From NCBI GenBank assembly GCA_046331625.1, contig JAXLQL010000001.1:558001-622000 (forward strand): a DNA stretch of 64,000 nt, read 5' to 3'. Of this stretch, positions 27,701 to 35,332 are shown piece by piece (position 1 is the stretch's first letter; each line of letters starts with the position of its first letter). Under the pieces are notes generated by a model that saw only the letters and a program-made list of their open reading frames with translations, had not been told where the DNA came from and did no database searches. Both the position numbers and the translations under genes were made by a program. This DNA comes from JAXLQL01 sp046331625. Its GTDB lineage: Bacteria > Acidobacteriota > Terriglobia > Bryobacterales > Bryobacteraceae.

Positions 27701-29049
27701 CGCCCTTCCTCGATAGTCATGCGGAACGTGACCGGAATCGCGCTCACTGCCCGTCCGATGTATCCGCGTGCGATCCGCATGTACGGCTGTATCGTCAGCT
27801 CGATTCGAGTCTCGCCGCTCATGCGTGCCGGCATCCTTTCGTTCGGGACGAAGTACTCGAGCGGCGCTGAGCTATCAATGTGGACGAACTTCGGCCCGGG
27901 ATTGGGTCGCACTGTGTTCAGCAGATACAAGTCAGTGCAAGTAACCGCTGCACAGCCGCCATCGAGTACCCGCAACTCGCCCGTCGATGGAGCTTCGATG
28001 CCGGGGACGCCGGCCGCTGCCAGTGCTTCGTCTGGACGCATCGACGCAGCGTCTTCTTCGCCCGGCCATCGAAAGAAGATCACGCCGCCGCAGTAACCCT
28101 TCACTTGCCGCGCTTGCTCCACTGCTGCTCGCACGGACTCCTGAGTTGCCATAGTGTACGCGAATCCTTCGCCCACGGCGAAGTCTGACCACCCGATGCG
28201 AGTAGGCCGAGTCGCGCTATAGGAAACGACGATCTCCTGGGCATCTGTGCGTGAGGTTTCGAGATGAAATACCGGGTTCGCCGAGAGTTCGCCTTGATGG
28301 GCTTCCGGTCCAAGGCGAAGACCAGCCGAGCCGCCCGTAGAGTCCTGAGGCGAGCGCAGATACTTGACTCTCCCGAAGGTCGAAATCCCGATCCGGAATC
28401 GCTTCTTGAATCGATTGAACACCGGACCCCATTTCGCCGCCACGAACGGCGCAGCGATTCCCCCACCGGACTTGCGCTGGCTGGAATTCTCCACGTCATA
28501 GAATTGCGGCACGAACTCGTCTACCTGCGCAATCACATCGTTGATCGCAGTGCCGTCGCGAAACCAGTCGAGCAGAGCCGTGATCGAGAGTTCGAATCCG
28601 GGCGGCAGGCCTTTGCGCACTTCGCCCAGGAACTTTGCGTACTCGGGAAGCAGGCGGGTGGGACTGTCGATGTCGAGTTGCAGACCGGCAATTTTCAGTT
28701 GGCGGCGCCGGCCATCAGGGTAGAATTGCACCCGCTGAAGACTCTGGAGCATGGGTGCAATCGCTTTCGGCGCAGGCACTCCGTGTCCCTCATAGCGGAC
28801 CACCAACCAAAGCTCTTTCGCTGGGGGCAGATCGCGGAGATCCTCGGCGGCCCACTCACCGACGAGAGGCGAGTCCATGGTGCCCCAGTGATAATAGAGC
28901 ACGTCCACCGGGACAGACGCCTTCGCGCGCGCCGAACTTCCGTTCCAGAACCAGAACCCGTACTTCCACTCCGGCGGACTCGCCTGCTTGCCGCAACCCG
29001 CCGTCACCAGCATCAGCGCCATTGCGCAACTCGCTTTACCGAGCGTCAT
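27697..29049 (-). CDS. DUF3142 lipoprotein
   Basis: A 450-residue protein starting with a lipoprotein signal (MTLGKASCAMALMLVTAGC, lipobox Thr-Ala-Gly-Cys). The DUF3142 blocks are WKYGFWFWNG, VDVLYYHWGTMD, LQLDIDSPTRLLPEYAKFL and LSITALLDWF, which suggest a TIM-barrel, glycosidase-like fold. No catalytic residue can be assigned. The chosen ATG 29049 sits at the start of the lipobox signal and overlaps the previous gene by 14 bp; the longer open frame lacks a signal peptide. The stop overlaps the next gene by ATGA. The presence of a lipoprotein beside an Lgt-like protein in one operon is suggestive. Confidence 0.8.
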   Translation of the reverse strand: MTLGKASCAMALMLVTAGCGKQASPPEWKYGFWFWNGSSARAKASVPVDVLYYHWGTMDSPLVGEWAAEDLRDLPPAKELWLVVRYEGHGVPAPKAIAPMLQSLQRVQFYPDGRRRQLKIAGLQLDIDSPTRLLPEYAKFLGEVRKGLPPGFELSITALLDWFRDGTAINDVIAQVDEFVPQFYDVENSSQRKSGGGIAAPFVAAKWGPVFNRFKKRFRIGISTFGRVKYLRSPQDSTGGSAGLRLGPEAHQGELSANPVFHLETSRTDAQEIVVSYSATRPTRIGWSDFAVGEGFAYTMATQESVRAAVEQARQVKGYCGGVIFFRWPGEEDAASMRPDEALAAAGVPGIEAPSTGELRVLDGGCAAVTCTDLYLLNTVRPNPGPKFVHIDSSAPLEYFVPNERMPARMSGETRIELTIQPYMRIARGYIGRAVSAIPVTFRMTIEEGR

Positions 29050-29965
29050 CGGACCCCACCCATTCCAAGCCCGCTCGCCCAGCCGCACGCCGGATTCGTT
29101 CGAGCGTTGCAGCGGAGACTCCCGAGGCTTGGAGCTTCACTTTCGTGTCGCACCGAAACTGACCGAGCTTCCATTCCAGTACCTCGATCGAAGCGATCCC
29201 GTTGTACTGTGCCACATCAGCGCGAAAGCCACCGGGGCCTTCGCTCACATGGACACGTATGGGCTCCGCCCAGTGACGAAGATCCTCCTCCACGCCCCGC
29301 ACACAGTCCGCGGTGACACACAGCGACCGCAGCGTCTTCAGCTCATTCGGCGTCAACAGCCAGTTCGGGCTGTGCGAGAGCGCCTGCTGCAGCTCGACGT
29401 CACCGCGATTGCCCTCCCGCTTCTTCCATGTCTCGTGGAACAGGCGCATCGCATCCCACAATCCTTCTCGGGCCGTCTCATGGCCGTACTGACCAAGAGC
29501 CCGTGCCGCAGCAGCAGCCACGCTCCCATCACGATGCTTCAGATAGACGACCATGTACTCTTCGAAGACCCAATCCATGGCGAGCGGCGCTGCGGTGCTG
29601 AAGTACTCGAGCGTGCATGGAGGCGGCGGTGCGGTCATGTCCCAATCGTGGCTCCGGAAAATATCACGCGCGACTCCCGGATGGACTCGCACGAAGTAGG
29701 CGACCAACTCCGGCATGCAGCGCTCGCCGCGCGCATCGAACACGGCTTTCACGCGTTGCCACTGGTCCGATGGCGGATACCTGGCAATGGCGGCCAGGTC
29801 AACTGGCGACGACTTGTTGCCTTGCTTTTCCACTCGCTGCAGGATCGACTCGATCCATGCTTCGTCGACGGGGTCCGCAACTCTTCGGCGTTCGGCAATG
29901 GCGCTGTCAGCACTCGCAAACAACGCGACGGTCACCGAAGCAGCCTGCGCCAACCATCCGCGCAT
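29036..29965 (-). CDS. Exported helical (HEAT-like) repeat protein, unknown function
   Basis: A 309-residue protein with a signal peptide (MRGWLAQAASVTVALFASADSAIA). The central region has HEAT-like helices, for example RDGSVAAAAARALGQYGHETAREGLW near residues 145-170. The C-terminal part has the strand-rich motif RVHVSEGPGGFRADV and a positively charged end. I do not recognise a family. It begins 13 bp downstream of the enolase stop with AGAGGAGG as the ribosome binding site, and overlaps the DUF3142 gene, so it belongs to the same six-gene operon. Confidence 0.68.
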   Translation of the reverse strand: MRGWLAQAASVTVALFASADSAIAERRRVADPVDEAWIESILQRVEKQGNKSSPVDLAAIARYPPSDQWQRVKAVFDARGERCMPELVAYFVRVHPGVARDIFRSHDWDMTAPPPPCTLEYFSTAAPLAMDWVFEEYMVVYLKHRDGSVAAAAARALGQYGHETAREGLWDAMRLFHETWKKREGNRGDVELQQALSHSPNWLLTPNELKTLRSLCVTADCVRGVEEDLRHWAEPIRVHVSEGPGGFRADVAQYNGIASIEVLEWKLGQFRCDTKVKLQASGVSAATLERIRRAAGRAGLEWVGSDDAR

Positions 29966-29978
29966 TCGCCAGCCTCCT

Positions 29979-31214
29979 CTAATCTGACTCGTTCCTTTCG
30001 ATCTCGAGCAACCGGTTGTACTTCGCCAACCTCTCCGACCTCGTAATCGACCCCACCTTGATCTGCCCCGCCCCGGTGGCCACCGCCAAGTCCGCCAGGA
30101 ATGAATCCTCGGTCTCGCCGGAGCGCGCCGAGATCACGGCCTTCCAACCCGCCTCGCGCGCCAGGTCCACCACTTCGAACGTCTCGGTCAGCGTGCCGAT
30201 CTGGTTCATCTTCACCAGCACGGCATTGCCCGCCTTGTCGCGGATGCCGCGACGCACGCGCTCGGGACTAGTGGTGAAGAAGTCGTCGCCGACCAACTGC
30301 GCGCGCTCGCCCAGCCGCTGCGTCAGCGCCTGCCACCCGGACCAATCATCCTCCTCGAGCCCGTCTTCTATCGAAATCACCGGATACCGGTCACACCATT
30401 GCTCGAGCAGCGACACCATTCCCGCCGCATCGAGTCGGAGCTTCTCGGTCTTCAGCGTGTACACGCCATCGCGATAGAAATGGGACGAGGCGACATCGAT
30501 CGCGATCGAAGCCGCTCCTTCCGCGCCGGTTTCGCGGATTGCGTCGTTGAGCAGCGCCAGCGCGCGCTCGTTCGATTCCAGGCGCGGTCCCCAGCCGCCT
30601 TCATCGGCGACGCCCGTCATCGCGTACCCGTGCGAATCGAGGATGCGGCGCGCGGCGCCGTGGATCGCCACCACCGCTTCCATCTGTGCCGAGATGCCAT
30701 CGAATCCATGCGGGATGACGAGAAAATCCTGAAACTCGATGTTGCCGCCGGCGTGCAGGCCGCCCGAGAAAATGTTGACCATCGGAACCGGCATGCGCGG
30801 CGAGCGGTGCGCGGCCAAGTGCTTCCAGAGCGGAATTCCCTTTGCTTGCGCGGCGGCTCGGGCCACGGCGCACGACACACCGAGAGTGGCGTTAGCGCCG
30901 AGCCGGCCCTTGTTCGGCGTGCCGTCAAGCTCGATCATGCGGCGATCGAGCGCGGCTTGATCCTCTGCGTCCATTCCCGCCACTGCGGCGGCAAGAGGTC
31001 CCTCCACATTCGACACCGCTTGCAGCACACCCTTGCCACCGTAGTGGCGCGGATCGCCATCGCGCAGTTCCACCGCTTCATGGCGACCCGTGGAGGCGCC
31101 CGATGGAACCTGCGCCACCGCCCGTACGCCGTTATCGAGTGCCGCCTCCACGGCCACGGTAGGGCGACCTCGGGAATCGAGAATCTGCCAAGACTTCAGG
31201 CCAGCAATCTTCAA
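29979..31214 (-). CDS. eno: Enolase-family protein with altered catalytic positions
   Basis: A 411-residue enolase-superfamily protein. Motifs of phosphopyruvate hydratase are present: PSGASTGRHEA; H154; the proton-donor Glu region ADEGGWGP (E205); metal ligands D240, E283 and D310; the base Lys in LVKMNQIGTLTE (K335); SGETED; and K386. Two positions depart from canonical enolase: the catalytic Glu that follows the His loop is Asp (D163, in FQDFL), and the His of the usual SHRSGETED block is Ala (A363, SARSGETED). It may be a low-activity enolase or act on a related phosphorylated acid. The ATG overlaps the upstream kinase gene by ATGA, unusual for a housekeeping enolase. Confidence 0.85.
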   Translation of the reverse strand: MKIAGLKSWQILDSRGRPTVAVEAALDNGVRAVAQVPSGASTGRHEAVELRDGDPRHYGGKGVLQAVSNVEGPLAAAVAGMDAEDQAALDRRMIELDGTPNKGRLGANATLGVSCAVARAAAQAKGIPLWKHLAAHRSPRMPVPMVNIFSGGLHAGGNIEFQDFLVIPHGFDGISAQMEAVVAIHGAARRILDSHGYAMTGVADEGGWGPRLESNERALALLNDAIRETGAEGAASIAIDVASSHFYRDGVYTLKTEKLRLDAAGMVSLLEQWCDRYPVISIEDGLEEDDWSGWQALTQRLGERAQLVGDDFFTTSPERVRRGIRDKAGNAVLVKMNQIGTLTETFEVVDLAREAGWKAVISARSGETEDSFLADLAVATGAGQIKVGSITRSERLAKYNRLLEIERNESD

Positions 31215-32143
31215 TCGAAAATCTCCTTTACGCGGCGCGGAGGGTTGCGGATGAGATCGCGCGCGCGCCCGCGCACCGCTTCGCGTTCCGCGTCAGTCAA
31301 ATACTCGGCCGGCGACTTGCCATCCACGCGCGCCAGATGCAGGCACCCCAAGTGCGCAATGGTGGACGCTTCGTCCATCACTGACTGTACGCCTTCCCAG
31401 AAGACGAGCGCCAACTCGCGGCAACCCTGCACGCCGTGCGCCTGCTTGAGCAACAGGTGATTGAGCAGAAAGGCCGCGTCGAAATTGGGATCGCCGAAGT
31501 GGATCACTTCGAAATCGATCACCGTCACCAGGTCGCCATGCACCAGCAGATTCTTCGGACTGAAGTCGCCGTGGACCAGCGCCCGAGCGTCGCGTCGACA
31601 GGCTTCGATGCGATCTTCGAAGTACTCGTGTAGGTCGGGATGGCGCGAGGCCGTGAATCGGTAGTAGGGGTCGAGGCGCAGTTGATCGAAGCAGTGCTGA
31701 TCCTCGAAGCCGGTTCCCGCTTCGGCACGCACCTGCGCCACCAGAATCGCCGCAGCTTGCCGCGCCACCGCCGGATCGCATTCGCCGGAGAGCAGCAGCG
31801 ACTTCCAATCGCGCGCGGCCGCAGGCGCGGCCTCCATGGCGTAGATGAAGTTGTCGCGGTCTTCGAACAGCACCCTGGGAACCGCACCGGGCGGCAGAGC
31901 CGGGCCGAGCGTTCGCAGGGCGGCGCACTCGCGATGGATGCGCTCGCGGTCCGCCAGCCACTCCTCGGCAACGCGCAGGCGGCCCAGAGCCTGCTTCACC
32001 ACTAATCGATTTCCGTCGCACTCGGCCATGAGCACGGTGTTGGAGACGCCTCCGCCAAGCGAGCGGATCCGCCAGGGGGCACGGGCGATTTCGGGCCTGT
32101 GGTCGAGGTAGCGGGCGAGGTTGCTGGTATCGATTTCGAACAC
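31211..32143 (-). CDS. Aminoglycoside phosphotransferase-family small-molecule kinase
   Basis: A 310-residue APH-family kinase. The catalytic loop is VHGDFSPKNLLVHGD (H191, D193, N198), the metal site is VIDFEVIHFGDPNFDAA (D210), and K50 in LVVKQALG is the nucleotide-binding lysine. The N-terminus carries a glycine-rich loop (LGGGVSNTV). Relatives phosphorylate choline, methylthioribose, homoserine or antibiotics; the substrate is not evident here. It is the first gene of the minus-strand operon with the enolase-like gene, so its product may be a phosphorylated hydroxy acid or sugar acid used by that enzyme (inference). The start is divergent from the ferredoxin gene. Confidence 0.83.
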   Translation of the reverse strand: MFEIDTSNLARYLDHRPEIARAPWRIRSLGGGVSNTVLMAECDGNRLVVKQALGRLRVAEEWLADRERIHRECAALRTLGPALPPGAVPRVLFEDRDNFIYAMEAAPAAARDWKSLLLSGECDPAVARQAAAILVAQVRAEAGTGFEDQHCFDQLRLDPYYRFTASRHPDLHEYFEDRIEACRRDARALVHGDFSPKNLLVHGDLVTVIDFEVIHFGDPNFDAAFLLNHLLLKQAHGVQGCRELALVFWEGVQSVMDEASTIAHLGCLHLARVDGKSPAEYLTDAEREAVRGRARDLIRNPPRRVKEIFD

Positions 32144-32194
32144 GTTGTTCCGATGCGGGCTGCTGTGCTATATCTAGGATCTTACCTACATTTC

Positions 32195-32455
32195 ATGGCC
32201 TACGTCATCGCTGAACCCTGCATTGGAACCAAGGATACCGCCTGCGTCGATGCCTGCCCGGTGGATTGCATTCATCCGAAGAAGGACGAAGGGAAATTCG
32301 CCGACGCCGAGATGCTGTACATCGATCCGGTGGAGTGCATCGATTGCGGCGCGTGCGTCCCGGTTTGCCCCGTCTCGGCGATCTTCGCGCTCGACGATCT
32401 GCCGGAGAAGTGGTCGAATTACGCCAAGTCGAACGCCGACTACTACAGCCGGTGA
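32195..32455 (+). CDS. Seven-iron ferredoxin [3Fe-4S][4Fe-4S]
   Basis: An 86-residue ferredoxin. The cysteine pattern is C9-x7-C17-x3-C21-x3-C25 and C48-x2-C51-x2-C54-x3-C58, matching the Thermus/Azotobacter 7Fe type with one [3Fe-4S] and one [4Fe-4S] cluster. The C-terminal tail DDLPEKWSNYAKSNADYY is also typical. It carries low-potential electrons in the cytoplasm. I chose ATG 32195, where family similarity begins; the longer open frame overlaps the divergent kinase gene. It lies 41 bp upstream of the aminotransferase gene on the same strand. Confidence 0.93.
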   Translation: MAYVIAEPCIGTKDTACVDACPVDCIHPKKDEGKFADAEMLYIDPVECIDCGACVPVCPVSAIFALDDLPEKWSNYAKSNADYYSR

Positions 32456-32496
32456 AGGCTTAGTTCGGCTCACGGCCGGCTGATCGCGCTCCGCGT

Positions 32497-33600
32497 ATGC
32501 GCACCAGGACCTTTTCCTCGCGCATGCCATGGGACGCGCCACCCAATGCCATCACTGCCGCATTGGCCCGGGTGCGTGCGGACGGCCGCGAAATTCTCGA
32601 CCTCAGCGAGTCAAACCCGACTCGCGCGGGAATCGAGTATGATCATGCCGCGATTCTCGAAGCGCTCGGCGATCCGCGCTCGCTCACGTACGAACCTTCC
32701 GCGCGCGGTTTAGGCGAAGCTCGCGAAGCCATCGCTGCCTACGAGCGCGTTTCGCCGGACCGCATCCTCCTCACGGCCAGCACCAGCGAAGCCTACGCGT
32801 TGCTGTTCAAGTTGTTCTGCAACCCCGGCGACGAAGTGCTCTCGCCGCGCCCGTCGTATCCGCTGTTCGAGTTCCTGGCCGGGCTCGAAGGCGTAACGAT
32901 GAAGCAGTTCCCCATGCGCTACCACGAGGGCTGGTGGATCGATCTCGACATGCTCGACGCAATGATCGGCGAACGTACGCGGGCGATCGTGACCGTGAGC
33001 CCGAACAACCCCACGGGCTCCTACCTGAAGCGGAACGAGTGGGAGCGGCTCGCGAGGACGGGGCTGCCGGTGATCGTCGACGAAGTCTTCCGCGACTACG
33101 CATTCGGGCCAGATCCCGAGCGCATCGTCAGGCCCGAGGGCGCGTTCGTGTTGAGCGGATTCTCGAAGTTGCTCGGCCTTCCTCAGATGAAGCTTGCCTG
33201 GATCGTGGTTCCTGACGAAGAAGCCGGAGGGCGGCTCGAGCTGATCGCCGACACCTATCTTTCGGTGAGCGCGCCGGTGCAATGGGCCACGCCGAAGTGG
33301 CTACTGCTGCAAGAACATTTTCATCGGGTTATGATGGATCGGCTGCGCGGCAATTTCGCTGAATTGCGCCGCCGCACCGAGCCGTTGCGCATCGAGGGCG
33401 GATGGTATGCGGTGTTGCGGTTGCCGCGTACGGAAACCGAAGAGTCGTGGGCGCTGACGCTGCTCGAAGAAGACGGCGTGCTGGTGCAACCCGGCTACTT
33501 CTACGACTTCGAAAACGAAGCGTGGGCCATCGTGAGCCTGTTGACGCGTCCCGATATCTTCAAAGAAGGATTAGACCGCATATGCCGAAGAGCGTTCTGA
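32497..33600 (+). CDS. Pyridoxal-phosphate aminotransferase, class I/II
   Basis: A 367-residue fold-type I enzyme. The PLP-lysine motif is LSGFSKLLGLPQMKLAW (K224); SPNNPTGSY supplies the Asn-Pro motif and VIVDEVFRDYAF the Asp (D195) that pairs with the ring nitrogen. The residue usually Tyr after Asp-Glu-x is Phe here. It transfers amino groups between amino acids and 2-oxoacids; the N-terminus LDLSESNPT fits arginine- or alanine-type aminotransferases but the substrate is open. ATG 32497 was chosen as the first Met of the family-like N-terminus. The last 19 bases overlap the amidase gene. Confidence 0.9.
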   Translation: MRTRTFSSRMPWDAPPNAITAALARVRADGREILDLSESNPTRAGIEYDHAAILEALGDPRSLTYEPSARGLGEAREAIAAYERVSPDRILLTASTSEAYALLFKLFCNPGDEVLSPRPSYPLFEFLAGLEGVTMKQFPMRYHEGWWIDLDMLDAMIGERTRAIVTVSPNNPTGSYLKRNEWERLARTGLPVIVDEVFRDYAFGPDPERIVRPEGAFVLSGFSKLLGLPQMKLAWIVVPDEEAGGRLELIADTYLSVSAPVQWATPKWLLLQEHFHRVMMDRLRGNFAELRRRTEPLRIEGGWYAVLRLPRTETEESWALTLLEEDGVLVQPGYFYDFENEAWAIVSLLTRPDIFKEGLDRICRRAF

Positions 33601-34778
33601 CCAAGGGACTGCTGCGCCGTTTTCTCGACGGCGAAGCCACCTTGGCGATGGTGGAAGACTGCTATCGCCAGCGTGAACCCGAGATTCAAGCATTCTGCGA
33701 ATGGGCGCCGCAGCCGAGCACGGGTACCGGTTTGCTGGCTGGAGTTCCGGTAGCCGTCAAGGACATTTTCGACGTTGCCGGCATGCGCACCGAGTGGGGT
33801 TCGAAGATCTTCGCCGGGCGAACGGCTAGTGGCGACGCGGGCGTCGTGCGTATGTTTCGCGAGCGCGGCGCGGTGATGCTGGGCAAGACGCACACCACGT
33901 CGTTCGCCTATTTCGACGCCGCGCCCACGCGCAATCCCCGCGATTTGGCACACTCACCCGGCGGCAGTTCCAGCGGATCGGCGGCAGCAGTTGCCGTGGG
34001 AATGGCTCCGGTGGCGATCGGCTCGCAGACCCAGGGCTCGGTGCTGCGGCCGGCTTCGTACTGCGGCGTGGTGGGCCTGAAGCCGAGCTTCGGGATCCTG
34101 CCGCTGGATGGCACGATGGCGTTCGCTCCTTCGCTCGACACGGCGGGATTGTTTACGCAAACGGCCGAGGATATGCGATTGCTGTGGTCTCGGCTGGGAT
34201 TCGCGACAGGCGGCTCGAGCCGGATCCGCATGGCCGCCCTACCGATTCCCGAGGAAGTGGAGGGCCCGATGCGCGCGGCGTTCTGGCAAGCGCGGGAAGC
34301 GCTGGATGCGCACTGGGTGCATCCGCCGGATTCGCTGGCCGATCTGCACCTCACCGTGAAGTTGATTCAGGATTACGAGGGCGCACGCACGCACCAGGAA
34401 ACCTTCGAAAAGCATGGCGAAGCGGTGGGCGCCAAGCTGGCCGAGATGATCCGGCGTGGGTTGGCGACGCCGGATGCGCAGTATCACGCGGCCAAAGAGA
34501 AGCTGGTTTCGGCTAAGGGTGACATGGCGCGCCTGCTGGTGAACTATGACGTGTTGCTGACGCCGGCAGCGCTCGGTCCGCCGCCGCGCGATCTTACGTA
34601 CACCGGCGATCCGCGGATGAACGCACCCTGGACCGGGCTCGGCCTTCCGGCGATCTCGATCCCGATGCATGTGGAGGAAGGCTTGCCATTGGGACTGCAA
34701 ATGGTGGCCGGACCAAGAGGCGAAGCGCTGCTGCTCGACGCTGCCTGTCAAGCCGAAGCCTGTATATTGGAAGGATGA
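33582..34778 (+). CDS. Amidase (amidase-signature family)
   Basis: A 398-residue amidase-signature enzyme. The Ser-cis-Ser-Lys triad is visible as K60 (VPVAVKDIFD), S129 (HSPGGSSSGS) and S153 (GSQTQGSVLRPASY). It hydrolyses amides in the cytoplasm; the natural substrate is unknown. The start ATG 33582 has AAAGAAGGA upstream and lies inside the last codons of the aminotransferase gene, so translation is coupled. Its stop overlaps the start of the NIPSNAP gene by ATGA. A typical family member is longer (~450-500), so this is a compact form. Confidence 0.88.
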   Translation: MPKSVLTKGLLRRFLDGEATLAMVEDCYRQREPEIQAFCEWAPQPSTGTGLLAGVPVAVKDIFDVAGMRTEWGSKIFAGRTASGDAGVVRMFRERGAVMLGKTHTTSFAYFDAAPTRNPRDLAHSPGGSSSGSAAAVAVGMAPVAIGSQTQGSVLRPASYCGVVGLKPSFGILPLDGTMAFAPSLDTAGLFTQTAEDMRLLWSRLGFATGGSSRIRMAALPIPEEVEGPMRAAFWQAREALDAHWVHPPDSLADLHLTVKLIQDYEGARTHQETFEKHGEAVGAKLAEMIRRGLATPDAQYHAAKEKLVSAKGDMARLLVNYDVLLTPAALGPPPRDLTYTGDPRMNAPWTGLGLPAISIPMHVEEGLPLGLQMVAGPRGEALLLDAACQAEACILEG

Positions 34779-35164
34779 CCAAAATCGCCAAACTTGCATT
34801 GCTCGGCTTGGCCACGGTAACCCTCATGAGCGCGGAAGTCTACGAACTGAGAACCTATCACACGCTGCCTGGACGCCTGCCGGCGCTCGAGGCTCGCTTC
34901 AAGAATCACACCGTCAAGATCTTCGAACGGCACGGAATGCACAACGTCGCCTACTGGATCCCGTCGGATGAACCGCAGAAGAGCAACACGCTCATCTACG
35001 TGCTGCGGCACGAGAGCCGTGACGCCGCGAAGGCCTCATGGGACGCGTTCCGCAAGGACCCGGAGTGGGTGAAGGTGCGCGACGCTTCCGAGAAAGACGG
35101 CAAGATCGTGGAGAAGGTCGACTCGGTCTTCATGGACGCCGTGCCGTGGTTCAAGAAGCACTGA
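34775..35164 (+). CDS. NIPSNAP-family protein, exported
   Basis: A 129-residue protein with a signal peptide (MTKIAKLALLGLATVTLMS) and a NIPSNAP domain: VYELRTYHTLPGRLPALEARF, then RHGMHNVAYW and DAAKASWDAFRKDPEW. The family has a ferredoxin-like dimeric alpha-beta-barrel fold and no settled bacterial function. ATG 34775 overlaps the amidase stop (ATGA). It probably belongs with the aminotransferase and amidase genes in one operon. Confidence 0.85.
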   Translation: MTKIAKLALLGLATVTLMSAEVYELRTYHTLPGRLPALEARFKNHTVKIFERHGMHNVAYWIPSDEPQKSNTLIYVLRHESRDAAKASWDAFRKDPEWVKVRDASEKDGKIVEKVDSVFMDAVPWFKKH

Positions 35165-35202
35165 AAGATCCAAGCACCAGAAATTCGCGGCCTTACTCGA
35201 GT

Positions 35203-35280
35203 AGCGGGACTGAAGTCCCGCGCAGGCTGAAGCCTGCCCCACGTTGGGCCGGCCTGAAAATCTTCGTGGCCGGCGAAGAA
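35203..35280 (+). repeat. Dispersed palindromic repeat, copy C
   Basis: Same unit as at 17682-17751, nearly identical over its first 40 bases (AGCGGGACTGAAGTCCCGC then CAGGCTGAAGCCTG), ending TGAAAATCTTCGTGGCCGGC. Lies between the NIPSNAP and amidohydrolase genes. Confidence 0.85.
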
Positions 35281-35332
35281 GCCGAACGATAGCAGTACAA
35301 ACGGCAGTTTCTGGAGAGGCCTTCTGAACCCA

